This document shows positions 1-8,455 of a DNA stretch of 64,000 bases, in pieces. Source of the DNA: Bacteroidota bacterium. GTDB lineage: Bacteria; Bacteroidota; Bacteroidia; Chitinophagales; Chitinophagaceae. Location of the stretch: positions 1 through 64,000 of the forward strand of contig JAFDXF010000065.1 of assembly GCA_018268055.1 (NCBI GenBank), given 5' to 3'. The position numbers and the translations under genes were made by a program. The notes beneath the pieces were generated by a model that saw only the letters and a program-made list of their open reading frames with translations, did not search any database and had not been told where the DNA came from. How positions within the stretch are numbered: the stretch's first letter is position 1; each line of letters begins with the position of its first letter.

Positions 1-48
1 GCTGTTGCCAAAGAATTAGAAAATTTTGATAGTAAAAGAGAATATTAA
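1..48 (+). CDS. C-terminal end of an unidentified gene (partial)
   Basis: The frame is open from the first base and ends at a TAA at 46-48, giving 15 residues that end in SKREY. The start lies outside the window. The stop overlaps the stop of the convergent gene that follows by 3 nt, a tight packing seen at several other convergent pairs here. Fifteen residues are too few to assign a family, and the open frame could be chance. Confidence 0.45.
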   Translation, partial: AVAKELENFDSKREY

Positions 49-575
49 TTCATCTTCGGCGGAGCACCGAATTTTTGCACTTTGAATTGATACGCTTTAC
101 CTTTTCTTTTCAGGATAAAAAGATTATCATAAATCCGTTCGTCCAAATCACCGGGAATAACTGTTTTGCCACACAATGCATTTACAATATCATCAACTGT
201 ATTTGAGTGACCAACGATTAAAACATTTTCTCTTTTATACTGTTTAATACGATTGATGAATACATTCAACGAATCAGGCTTTGAGCTATAAATATTGATG
301 GGCGTGTTGAGATATAATTCTTTCAAAGGCATTGCAGTAGAAATTGTTCTCAACGTATTGGTGGAATAAAACACTCGGATTCCTTTACTTCCCAAAATCT
401 CTTTCAGTTTTATGGCTCTCTCCTGCCCTTCTATTGACAAGGGCGGATCTTTTACCGGTTTCATTGTTGCAGGATCAATACCTGTAGCTTTTTCAGCATG
501 GCGAACTACATAAATAGTATTGCTGCAAGAAGCAAAAAACACGAATAATATTAGTAATAAAAAGGTGAACCTCAT
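45..575 (-). CDS. SixA/phosphoglycerate-mutase-like histidine phosphatase lipoprotein
   Basis: Histidine phosphatase superfamily protein, 176 aa. The N-terminus is a lipoprotein signal with lipobox FASC and lipidated Cys17, so it should be membrane-anchored facing the periplasm. The phosphate-pocket motif VVRHAE follows at once, with catalytic Arg25-His26. Arg76 lies in a STNTLRTIST stretch and the second His is His123 in VGHSN. It is short, as in SixA-type enzymes rather than glycolytic mutases. The substrate cannot be read from the sequence. It is a single gene, convergent with the partial gene at the window edge. Confidence 0.85.
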   Translation of the reverse strand: MRFTFLLLILFVFFASCSNTIYVVRHAEKATGIDPATMKPVKDPPLSIEGQERAIKLKEILGSKGIRVFYSTNTLRTISTAMPLKELYLNTPINIYSSKPDSLNVFINRIKQYKRENVLIVGHSNTVDDIVNALCGKTVIPGDLDERIYDNLFILKRKGKAYQFKVQKFGAPPKMN

Positions 576-705
576 AGCCGGCTATTTCAATTAAAATTAA
601 ATGTTTTTAAAATAACATCGTTTAAAACATAAACGCAAACGTTTATCAAAAAACAAATTATCCAGTATTAAAATGTGTACCTTGTGCATCCTAAAATTTT
701 TAAGC

Positions 706-1716
706 ATGAAAAAGAAACTTTTATATACTTCATTGTTGGCTCTTGGTCTTTCAATCGTAACTACAATTGCTTGGGCTTGGGGAAGCTGGGGGCATAAGCA
801 TATTGCACGTGCAGCCGTATTTGCATTGCCGGATAGTATGCGTTTATTTTACTATAATCATATTGATTACATAACAGAAAGAGCTGTGGAGCCGGACGTA
901 AGACAATCATTAGTTACTGATAAAAATGAAGGGCCACGACATTTTTTAGATGTGGAAGATTTTAAAATTAATAATATTGCTGATTTCCCAAAAACATATC
1001 CGGAAGTGCTCAAAAAATATGACAGCACTTTTTTAAGTAAATATGGTTTTCTTCCTTGGCATATTGAAAACTTGATGGATAAACTAACTCAGGCATTCAA
1101 ACGTAAAAACAAATCTTCCATTCTATTTCTTTCTTCTGAAATTTCGCATTATGTAGCAGATGCGCATCAACCATTGCACACGTCAAGTAATTATAACGGA
1201 CAGCTCTCCGGACAGAATGGCGTGCATTCACTTTGGGAAAGCGCTATTCCTCCAATGTTTGGCGATCAATATAATTTCAAAACAAATCCACCGCAATATA
1301 TTTCTGATGTAACAAATTACACTTGGAAAATGATAGAGCAATCGCACAACCTTGTAAAACCTTTGCTGGATGCTGAAATGCGTGTACGTCAGAAATTTGA
1401 TACCACCAGTATGTATAAGCGTGATGCCAATGGCAACCGAGTAAAATTTTACAGCGACCCTGTTTACTCAGATGCCTATGCAACTGCATTCAATAAAGAA
1501 TTAGGAACAATGATTGAAGATCAGCTACGCCTCTCCATTTATGACTTATCTTGCTATTGGTACACAGCATGGGTAAATGGCGGTAGTCCGGACCTTACAC
1601 AGCTGGATGATCCTAAACTCACTACTCGCAACCACAAGAACTACAAACGTGAATACAAAGCTTGGAAGAAGAAAGGGAAACTTGTAAATATGGCTCAGAA
1701 TACTAAGATGGATTAG
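706..1716 (+). CDS. Secreted S1/P1-type zinc nuclease
   Basis: Member of the S1/P1 nuclease family (zinc-dependent phospholipase C fold), which degrades single-stranded nucleic acid and 3'-nucleotides. I chose the ATG at 706, not the one at 673, because it opens a clean signal peptide (MKKKLLYTSL...). Predicted cleavage after AWA (residue 24) leaves Trp25 as the first mature residue; in P1/S1 the N-terminal Trp amine is a zinc ligand. The other ligands can be matched in order: His30, Asp64, His79, His148, Asp152, His158 and His174. The last one, Asp in P1, appears to be Glu178 (HSLWE). Likely role is scavenging phosphate or nucleosides in the periplasm or outside the cell. Confidence 0.88.
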   Translation: MKKKLLYTSLLALGLSIVTTIAWAWGSWGHKHIARAAVFALPDSMRLFYYNHIDYITERAVEPDVRQSLVTDKNEGPRHFLDVEDFKINNIADFPKTYPEVLKKYDSTFLSKYGFLPWHIENLMDKLTQAFKRKNKSSILFLSSEISHYVADAHQPLHTSSNYNGQLSGQNGVHSLWESAIPPMFGDQYNFKTNPPQYISDVTNYTWKMIEQSHNLVKPLLDAEMRVRQKFDTTSMYKRDANGNRVKFYSDPVYSDAYATAFNKELGTMIEDQLRLSIYDLSCYWYTAWVNGGSPDLTQLDDPKLTTRNHKNYKREYKAWKKKGKLVNMAQNTKMD

Positions 1717-1758
1717 TATTCTGATTTATTTTTCTATTTTAATGTATTATTAGTTTTT

Positions 1759-1860
1759 GATGTAACGCTTCGCTTGCGTCATTCACAAATCGCCCGATGC
1801 GACGCTACGCTTGCATCATTCATTTTCAACGCCTGATGCGACGCTACGCTTGCATCAGGC
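1759..1860. repeat. Three-copy palindromic repeat cluster (REP-like)
   Basis: A roughly 22-bp unit of the form GATGCGACGCTACGCTTGCATC occurs at 1759-1780 (diverged), 1796-1817 and 1835-1856, separated by 15 and 17 bp. The two better copies are identical over the 22 bp. The last copy sits in a perfect 9-bp inverted repeat (1831-1839 with 1852-1860, GCCTGATGC/GCATCAGGC). The repeats fill the gap between the nuclease gene and the convergent S9 peptidase gene and are GC-richer than their surroundings. They resemble extragenic palindromic elements and could also act as a bidirectional terminator, although no long T-tract follows. Confidence 0.7.
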
Positions 1861-1953
1861 TCAATGTATATTTGCCTTTCAGGCAATGGCGAATGATTGT
1901 AAAATCAAAATGCTATTCTAAATCCATGGAATGAAATTTTTACAGCGATATGG

Positions 1954-4929
1954 TTAATCTACGATTTCCAATCCCCAGTCTTTTCCTTTTTGCACTGCTG
2001 GAACTCCTTCGGTAATCCATTTTGCAGGTTTATCGCCTTTCAGAATCCAGTCAAAGAACTGTTGCATTCTGATTTGATAATCCAGCATATCCTGCCGCTG
2101 TGTAAGGCCGTGTCCTTGACCATTGTAGTTAAACATCCACACTTTTTTTCCGAGTCTTCTCATGGCAGTGAATAATTCAATGCCTTGATACCAAGGTACA
2201 GCACCATCTGCATCATTGTGCAAAATAACCATAGGTGCTGTTACTTTATCCAAATGAAATAAAGGCGAATTTTCCATATACAATGGAAGCCCTCTCCAAA
2301 GTGTAGCGCCTATTCGGCTTTGTGTTTTCTCATATTGAAATTGTCTGTTCACGCCGCTCTCCCATCTGATGCCACCGTAGGCACTCGTCATATTGGCAAC
2401 AGGAGCACCTGCCCATACTGCTTTAAATAATTTTGTCATTGTAGCTAACTGAGCAGATTGATATCCACCCCAACTATGTCCTTGAATAGCAATTTTTGTA
2501 CTATCCACAAATCCATTTTTCACTACTGCCCTTGCACCGCTAACTATATAGTCGTAAGCACCTTTTGCCGGATGTCCTGTTTGATATGAGATGTCGGGCA
2601 TGAAAATTATATACCCACGACTCACAAAAAACGGCACATTGATGGCACTACGAATAGGTGCAGGCTCCATATAATCATATAAACGATCACTTAGTTTTTC
2701 ATAGAAATAACAAATCATTGGATATTTTTTCTTTGGATCAAAATCTTCGGGTTTATAGATTAGCCCAGTTGCATCTTTTCCATTATATGCTTTCCATTTA
2801 AACTGTTCTACTGTTCCCCAGTTATATTCTTTTTGTTGTGGATTGATTGACGAAAGTTTGAAATTCGGTATCAATGCTTCAGCTTTTGAGGCAGTGCTTA
2901 TATCTCCTACACTGGATGAGATATAATTTGAATAAATATCCGGTGAGTTGATAAATGTTTTTTTACTGGCAATGATTACATCAGCATTTTTGCTCTTCAA
3001 TACATTTGCTATTGAATTAGCTTGTAATGTACCAAGACTAATTGAACCAGGTTTTGAGCTGCTTATATCTGAAGATGCAATCGTTTCTTTCTTATCTATT
3101 TCATTTTTTACAGAAAAGAAATTTTTAGTTGACCAATTGATACCTTTTTCCTCTCTATCTAATTTCAGATAGCGATATACATTTTTTTTCATCCTTCCTA
3201 ATGTAATCGGTTGGGCATCAAAATCTTTGTATATATCAATCGCCCATGCATCATATTTATCATACACATAAAAGAAAGAATCATTTGCTTGCCAGCCCAT
3301 CGCCCCATAAGACGCAGGAACTTCAGGTGTATCCCAGTCTTCTTGATACAAAGGTGTCTTGATTTTTGTAGAAATATTTTTTATTGAACTTCCATTCCAC
3401 AAGAAATAATTTTTTGCATTGGCATCATACCATGCCAGGCTATTCCCTGTAGTAGATGGATAAAGATTGCCGTACAAATTTTCTTTGATCAATTTCTTTT
3501 CTCCGGTGTTTACATCTATTGCGTAAATATCTTTCAATGTATAGCCTTGCCATTGACTTTGTATTCTTTTACCATAATCTGTAACGCCATAAAATACAGA
3601 ACCATTGCCTTCATTGGTTTGCATCACCTGAGGTATTTCTTTACTACCCAATTGTTTGATTGTTTTATTGTCGAAATTATAAACTGCTAAAAAATTTTCT
3701 TGCAATGCTGCTTTCAATCGCATAGGATTGGTTTGTACCGTTTGTAAGTAATCGTCTTTGTAATGCCAAATATCGAGCTTGGCATGTTCGAAATCTACCA
3801 ACGTTGTATCCTTTGGTGGCTGTATCGGTGCTGTTCCAAAAAACAATTTTTTACCGTTTTTACTGAAGCTCAAGTTGGCAAATTCACTAATCGTCATACC
3901 CAACTTCATACCTACTGAAAATTTATCTGCCAGTAAAACAGCAGAGTCCATTCCATTTTTAAAATACCATAGCTTATAAAATTTTTGCAAATCCTTTGGT
4001 TGCGCATCTCTTTCTGCCACATAAGCAATTTGATCGCCATCTTCTGTCATTGTAAAATTTTTAAAATCATTCCCAACTTTACTGAGTATGGTTGTTTTAG
4101 CAGATGGGCAATCAAACAATATCACTTGAGCAACACTGATAGAGTCTTTCGGGTTTCTGGCAATTTCAATAAGAAGCTTATTGCCTGTTTTACTGAAATA
4201 ATATTCCAATACATTTTTAAATATTTTTTCCTCACCGCTTGAAAGATTGCGCAATACCAAATCGCTTCCTGTATCTGCAGCGCCACCCGATGTTTCATCA
4301 CCATCTGCATCTAATGAATCTCCATTTTCAGCATCATCCTTTTTCTTTTTTGCAGGTATTGACTGAATTATTTTTTCCAAGGAATCTATCACATGCGTTA
4401 AGCTATCGGCAATCTTTTTTACACCATTATCAGACTTTGGACTATCCATTTTCTTTACAGCTGCCATTGGTGCATCCTCTACCTGATAAGCTACCCAACC
4501 ATAAGATTTTTCAGGCGCTTTAAAATTTTTTACTTTTTCCTTTTTCCATATTTCTTCTTTACCAAGAGCTATAATACCGATGGAATCTTTTGGCATATCC
4601 GCCGATTTCTTCTTTTTAATTTTAGCGTCGCGAGTGTCTTTAAAAAATGGTTTTATTTTAAAAACTACATAACGATTATCTTCTGTAATAACAGCATTAT
4701 ACCCTCTGTCCACTGTCTTTTTATAACTTCCATCTGTAGATTGTATCACCAATTGATTGTCGCCTTGTTGTGGATCAATGGTATAAACCACCCACCGGCC
4801 ATCATTGCTAATCATTCGCTCTCCGATATGTTGCCATCCATCATACACACTATGATCTAATGGTTTTTTCTGACCATAACTATAACTGAGGGTTAATAAA
4901 AAGACACAGCATACAGCCAAACTTTTCAT
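1954..4929 (-). CDS. Secreted S9 family (prolyl oligopeptidase-type) peptidase
   Basis: 991-residue serine peptidase of family S9 with a Sec signal peptide ending near SYSYGQ, so periplasmic or exported. The first two thirds look like the beta-propeller part, with repeated YxxDVNTGEKK-like strands. The last 270 residues are the alpha/beta-hydrolase domain. The triad is visible as Ser819 in GHSWGGY, Asp908 in DADGAVPW and His940 in GQGHGLTQ. A low-complexity Lys/Asp/Ser linker lies around residues 150-215. Likely role is oligopeptide breakdown in the periplasm. It is monocistronic, convergent with the nuclease gene. Confidence 0.9.
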   Translation of the reverse strand: MKSLAVCCVFLLTLSYSYGQKKPLDHSVYDGWQHIGERMISNDGRWVVYTIDPQQGDNQLVIQSTDGSYKKTVDRGYNAVITEDNRYVVFKIKPFFKDTRDAKIKKKKSADMPKDSIGIIALGKEEIWKKEKVKNFKAPEKSYGWVAYQVEDAPMAAVKKMDSPKSDNGVKKIADSLTHVIDSLEKIIQSIPAKKKKDDAENGDSLDADGDETSGGAADTGSDLVLRNLSSGEEKIFKNVLEYYFSKTGNKLLIEIARNPKDSISVAQVILFDCPSAKTTILSKVGNDFKNFTMTEDGDQIAYVAERDAQPKDLQKFYKLWYFKNGMDSAVLLADKFSVGMKLGMTISEFANLSFSKNGKKLFFGTAPIQPPKDTTLVDFEHAKLDIWHYKDDYLQTVQTNPMRLKAALQENFLAVYNFDNKTIKQLGSKEIPQVMQTNEGNGSVFYGVTDYGKRIQSQWQGYTLKDIYAIDVNTGEKKLIKENLYGNLYPSTTGNSLAWYDANAKNYFLWNGSSIKNISTKIKTPLYQEDWDTPEVPASYGAMGWQANDSFFYVYDKYDAWAIDIYKDFDAQPITLGRMKKNVYRYLKLDREEKGINWSTKNFFSVKNEIDKKETIASSDISSSKPGSISLGTLQANSIANVLKSKNADVIIASKKTFINSPDIYSNYISSSVGDISTASKAEALIPNFKLSSINPQQKEYNWGTVEQFKWKAYNGKDATGLIYKPEDFDPKKKYPMICYFYEKLSDRLYDYMEPAPIRSAINVPFFVSRGYIIFMPDISYQTGHPAKGAYDYIVSGARAVVKNGFVDSTKIAIQGHSWGGYQSAQLATMTKLFKAVWAGAPVANMTSAYGGIRWESGVNRQFQYEKTQSRIGATLWRGLPLYMENSPLFHLDKVTAPMVILHNDADGAVPWYQGIELFTAMRRLGKKVWMFNYNGQGHGLTQRQDMLDYQIRMQQFFDWILKGDKPAKWITEGVPAVQKGKDWGLEIVD

Positions 4930-5034
4930 ATCTGTAGTTTTAGAGTTGAAAGATAATGTAAAATAAATATGTGTTATTTATAAAAATGCGTTTGTGCTTA
5001 CCGTTTGTAAAAAAGGCATGAGTGTCATATATTA

Positions 5035-5925
5035 TCATTTACGATACTCAATCACTCTTTTTGACTGTCGGAACAGTAGAAGCATGTGCAAGATTAAAGC
5101 AAATGCAATCATCGCAAAACCGATATAGAACCATTTGCTCAGTAATTTATTCTCGTGATAAACAATGAATGCAAGTATGATTCCATAAACAGGCTCCATA
5201 TTGAAAGTCAGGTTTACGGTAAAAGCTGAGAGTTTTCTCAATGCATGACCTGTTAATTGAAATGCCCAAACAGAACACAACCATGCCAATACTAAAAGCC
5301 ATAGAAAATCACTTGTATCGGGCAAATAAACTTCCGGAGGGAAATAATAAACAAGTAAGGGCATAAATGCAGACAGCATCAAAAAGCCACCTGATATTTG
5401 ATAGGTCAACACTGTTTCGGGATTGTATTTTTTAATAAACTCTCGTAATAAAATAATGTTGATTGAAATAACTAATGCGGATATGATACCTAAGATAATT
5501 CCCGTTTTATATTGTGGATCAAAATTAAAAATGAGCAAGATTGCCCCTATCACAATAAGTCCCAAGAAAAGTTCTGTTTTATCAAATTTCATTTTTAAAA
5601 TAAAGGGCGAAAAGATGGCTGTAAAAAATCCTACCGCCGAAAAACAAACCAAGGCAACCGAAACATTGGCCACTTTAATAGCAGCATAAAAACACACCCA
5701 ATGTATCGCAGCTAATAATCCTATTCCAAATAGCTTGACAATATCTTTAAATGGAACACGCAGTAATTTTTTCGTAAGTGAATATAAAATAATCATGGTT
5801 ACTGATGTTAGCAGCAACCTATACCACACTAACCATGCAGCATCCAATTTTATAAGTCTTCCTAAAATACCAGTAAAGCCAGCAAGGAAAACAGAAATAT
5901 GTAATTGTATAAAAGCTTTTCTCAT
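5035..5925 (-). CDS. EamA/DMT-family permease
   Basis: Drug/metabolite transporter family protein, 296 aa, with about ten hydrophobic segments in two homologous halves, the usual EamA x2 layout. The second half starts near YKTGIILGIISALVISINI, and the C-terminus is basic (RQSKRVIEYRK), expected in the cytoplasm. Such proteins usually export amino acids or other small metabolites; the substrate here is unknown. It lies 27 nt downstream of the glycosyltransferase gene on the same strand and may be cotranscribed with it. Confidence 0.88.
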   Translation of the reverse strand: MRKAFIQLHISVFLAGFTGILGRLIKLDAAWLVWYRLLLTSVTMIILYSLTKKLLRVPFKDIVKLFGIGLLAAIHWVCFYAAIKVANVSVALVCFSAVGFFTAIFSPFILKMKFDKTELFLGLIVIGAILLIFNFDPQYKTGIILGIISALVISINIILLREFIKKYNPETVLTYQISGGFLMLSAFMPLLVYYFPPEVYLPDTSDFLWLLVLAWLCSVWAFQLTGHALRKLSAFTVNLTFNMEPVYGIILAFIVYHENKLLSKWFYIGFAMIAFALILHMLLLFRQSKRVIEYRK

Positions 5926-5952
5926 GTATGTAGCGACGAAGCTCCGCCTTAT

Positions 5953-6714
5953 TTATGATACAGTGATTCGCTCTGTATTCGTTACTCTTTTTTTGTAACT
6001 TCTGAAAAATGATAGCCAGCGTAATTGAAGCACACCCAAGATCCCTTCCTTTACAATACTTTTATTCATTTTAGATTCGCCAAGTGTTCTATCTTGAAAA
6101 ATTATCGGCACTTCCAAAATTTTAAAACCAAGTTTCCAAGCTGTAAATTTCATTTCAATCTGAAAAGCATAACCTACAAAATGTATCTTATCCAGATTGA
6201 TTGATTGTAAAACTTCTTTTCGATAACACATAAAGCCTGCTGTTGGATCTTTAACAGGCATCCATGTTATCATTCTTGTGTAAAAAGATGCGCCTTTTGA
6301 AAGTGCAATCCTATTGGATGGCCAGTTTACTACACCTCCACCTTGTACATATCTGGAACCCACTGCTAAATCAGCGCCTTTATTTTTACAAGCATCATAC
6401 AATCGAGGCAGGTCTTCAGGGTTGTGTGAAAAATCTGCATCCATTTCAAAAATAAAATGATACCCTTTGGATAATGCCCACTTAAACCCGTGAATATAAG
6501 CAGTACCTAATCCGGCTTTCCCTTTTCTTTCTTCAAGAAATAATTGTTCCGGAAATTTAGTTTGTAAATCCTTTACTATTTGCGCAGTTCCATCAGGAGA
6601 CCCATCGTCAATGACTAAAACATGAAAGCCTTCATTCAATGCAAATACTGCATGCAGTATCTTACTGATGTTTTCTTTTTCATTGTAAGTAGGTATTACG
6701 ACTAATTTTTCCAT
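5953..6714 (-). CDS. DPM1-like polyprenyl-phosphate sugar transferase (GT2)
   Basis: Glycosyltransferase family 2 protein of the dolichol-phosphate mannose synthase type, about 253 aa. It has the N-terminal VIPTYNEKENI, the nucleotide-binding DDGSPDGT and the metal-binding Asp-x-Asp (EMDADFSHNP), followed by the DPM1-typical GSRY and a QDR-like motif (IFQDRTLGESKM). The ATG at 6714 is preferred over an in-frame TTG at 6720. No C-terminal membrane anchor is visible, as in the short soluble bacterial forms. It would charge undecaprenyl phosphate with a hexose for later transfer. Sugar specificity is not readable. Confidence 0.88.
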   Translation of the reverse strand: MEKLVVIPTYNEKENISKILHAVFALNEGFHVLVIDDGSPDGTAQIVKDLQTKFPEQLFLEERKGKAGLGTAYIHGFKWALSKGYHFIFEMDADFSHNPEDLPRLYDACKNKGADLAVGSRYVQGGGVVNWPSNRIALSKGASFYTRMITWMPVKDPTAGFMCYRKEVLQSINLDKIHFVGYAFQIEMKFTAWKLGFKILEVPIIFQDRTLGESKMNKSIVKEGILGVLQLRWLSFFRSYKKRVTNTERITVS

Positions 6715-6803
6715 TCGCAAAGAACGAATTTACGATATTATACTTGGTAGAGAAGCGAAACTTTACAATTGGCAACTAACTGAATTGCATAAAACCGCAA
6801 ATC

Positions 6804-7571
6804 TTATTTTTTAAGAAATGTAGCTCTTGTCAAAATTTCTGTAAGCTTCTGTTTGGTATGTTGTGGAAAATCTCCTTTCATCATCCAGTCGTAATATTGA
6901 GGCTCAGCTTTTAATACTTCCGCAACAGGCTTTCCTTTATGCTTTCCAAAATTAAAAACTTCTACTCCATTCTCCATTACCAACCGACGAGCAAAATCTA
7001 CAATCTGATCGTCACCAACGAATTTTAGAATTGACTCAATTGAGTTTCCTAAATCAGGATATTTCTCCACTTGAGCCTGTAAAACTTCGTAGGTAGCAGT
7101 AGCATCTGCCTCAGCGCCATGCGCTCCTTCCAATTCTTTATTGCAATAGAACCTGTAAGCGGCGCCTAATGTTCTTGGCTCCATTTTATAAAATATATTT
7201 TGGACGTCTAGCAGCTTTCTATTTTTCATATCGAATTCCACACTTACACGATGATACTCTTCCATCAACAATGGAATGTCAAAACGATTTGAGTTGTAGC
7301 CGGACAAATCGCAGCCATCTAACATTTGCTTAATCTCATTAGCCACTTGTTTGAAAGTAGGTGCATCTTTAACCATCTCATTCGTGATACCGTGCACATC
7401 ACTTGAAGCCTTTGGAATTGGCATTTCAGGGTTAATGAGTTTTCTTTTTACTGTGCGTGTACCATCCGTAAGGACTTTTACGATAGCAATTTCCACAATT
7501 CGGTCAGTTCCAAGATTTATTCCTGTAGTTTCCAAATCGATAAATGCAAGCGGCTTTTTGAGTTGTAGCAT
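6804..7571 (-). CDS. DnaQ-like 3'-5' exonuclease
   Basis: DEDD-family exonuclease related to DNA polymerase III epsilon, 255 aa. Exo I is FIDLETTG with Asp12 and Glu14. Exo II lies in SGYNSNRFDIPLL, and Exo III follows near GAHGAEADATATYEVL, giving a DEDDh arrangement. The last 60 residues (FGKHKGKPVAEV...YDWMMKGDF) form a small C-terminal domain like that in exodeoxyribonuclease X-type proteins and DUF3820. Bacteroidota often carry such stand-alone epsilon-like proteins, so its link to the replicative polymerase is uncertain. Confidence 0.88.
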   Translation of the reverse strand: MLQLKKPLAFIDLETTGINLGTDRIVEIAIVKVLTDGTRTVKRKLINPEMPIPKASSDVHGITNEMVKDAPTFKQVANEIKQMLDGCDLSGYNSNRFDIPLLMEEYHRVSVEFDMKNRKLLDVQNIFYKMEPRTLGAAYRFYCNKELEGAHGAEADATATYEVLQAQVEKYPDLGNSIESILKFVGDDQIVDFARRLVMENGVEVFNFGKHKGKPVAEVLKAEPQYYDWMMKGDFPQHTKQKLTEILTRATFLKK

Positions 7572-7693
7572 GAGATAAAAATTTCTCTTAGTGATTGATT
7601 CTTAATGAAATAATTTGAAGAGCAAATTTAATTGTATTGTATTATCCTGCAAAATAATAGGTAAAGTACTACTATTTGAAAATAAATTTACTA

Positions 7694-7725
7694 TTGACAA
7701 ATTTGACGAATACATTTTATCTTTG
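7694..7725 (+). promoter_or_regulatory. Bacteroidota-type promoter for the 39-aa lipoprotein gene
   Basis: The -33 element TTG (7694-7696) and the -7 box TATCTTTG (7718-7725) are separated by 21 nt. The match is to the TTG-N17-23-TAnnTTTG consensus of Bacteroidota. Predicted transcription start is near 7731, leaving a leader of about 60 nt before the ATG at 7791. Confidence 0.6.
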
Positions 7726-7790
7726 AGGCATTAAAATAACAATCCAATAATTTCGTTTAAGATTTTACAAACCACAAAAATCTACCTATT

Positions 7791-7910
7791 ATGAAAAACA
7801 AATTCTTACTTTTCGCCTTACTGATTTCTTTAGTCGCAACAATTACTTCTTGTGCTTCTCAAAAATATGGCTGCCCAATGGCCAATCAAAATTCAAGATT
7901 TAATAAATAA
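7791..7910 (+). CDS. 39-residue lipoprotein
   Basis: Short gene with a complete lipoprotein signal: Met-Lys-Asn-Lys, a hydrophobic core (FLLFALLISLVATIT) and lipobox TSC with Cys21. The mature part is only 19 residues (CASQKYGCPMANQNSRFNK), with a second Cys. A good -7/-33 promoter lies 60-100 nt upstream. The length, signal and promoter together support a real gene. Tiny lipoproteins of this kind are common and mostly uncharacterised in Bacteroidota; I can give no function. Confidence 0.7.
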   Translation: MKNKFLLFALLISLVATITSCASQKYGCPMANQNSRFNK

Positions 7911-8014
7911 ATTTTTATCGCAATAACTTATTTACAGTGCTTCAGTAAAGTTGTGTAAATCTCTTTGCATCAAAGCGAAGCTTAGTCTGCTATTTATTAT
8001 AGTAGTAAAAAAAG

Positions 8015-8382
8015 TGGAGGTGAGGAGAATCGAACTCCTGTCCAAACATATTCCTCAAAAGCTTTCTACATGTTTATCCCGTTTTAGATTTTCGGGAACC
8101 TACTGGGAACGTGCAACCGATAGATTCCTTAGCTGTATTATCTTAATCGGCAGGCACAGCCTATTGCCGAAGCATCCTGTTTTCTTTTTAAGTCGGCGGC
8201 GGGGCGTGGTAACAGAACTACCTGCCCGGCGGCCCGAATGACTACTTAATCACTGATTAGGCAGCCATGGCAAATTGAGTATTGCCATTTATGGTTTTCG
8301 TATTCAGATTATGCTGCTAATTACGCAACGCAGCACATGCTTACACTCTCAAAGATCTATGCTGTCAAAACCGGGCACCCCC
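8015..8382 (-). ncRNA. ssrA: tmRNA (transfer-messenger RNA)
   Basis: Read on the minus strand, the 5' end GGGGGTGCCCGG pairs with the 3' end CACCTCC (7 bp), followed by discriminator A. The T-arm GGAGTTCGATTCTCC-type sequence stands near 8022-8040. Total length is about 368 nt and CCA is not encoded. The tag frame runs through ...TINGNTQFAMAA and ends in TAA at about 8257-8259; the AMAA ending is the typical proteolysis signal. The resume codon is uncertain because the frame is open back to a TAG about 19 codons from the end. Pseudoknot-forming GC blocks lie around 8085-8240. It rescues stalled ribosomes with SmpB. Confidence 0.95.
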
Positions 8383-8415
8383 CAAATTATAAATTGCATC
8401 TGACAAACAATACTG

Positions 8416-8423
8416 CAAATTTA
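8416..8423 (-). promoter_or_regulatory. -7 box upstream of ssrA
   Basis: On the minus strand this reads TAAATTTG, a full match to TAnnTTTG. It lies 33 nt before the mature tmRNA 5' end, so a short precursor leader is expected. No clear -33 TTG is seen at the usual distance. Confidence 0.5.
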
Positions 8424-8455
8424 ATCATTCTCTTTCAAAGTAATACTTTTACTGT

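Noticed and set aside
673..705. 11-codon extension of the S1/P1 nuclease
   Set aside because: Puts MCTLCILKFLS before a complete signal peptide; the start at 706 is better.
1717..1953. CRISPR array (three regular repeats)
   Set aside because: Only three units, spacers of 15-17 bp, repeats diverged and palindromic, no cas genes; a REP-like cluster fits better.
4122..4523. Overlapping frames inside the S9 peptidase gene
   Set aside because: Antisense or out-of-frame shadows of a clear 991-codon gene with full catalytic triad.
7951..8241. 96-aa open frame on the plus strand
   Set aside because: It lies on the strand opposite the 3' half of tmRNA; its start is only the complement of the T-arm and pseudoknot region.
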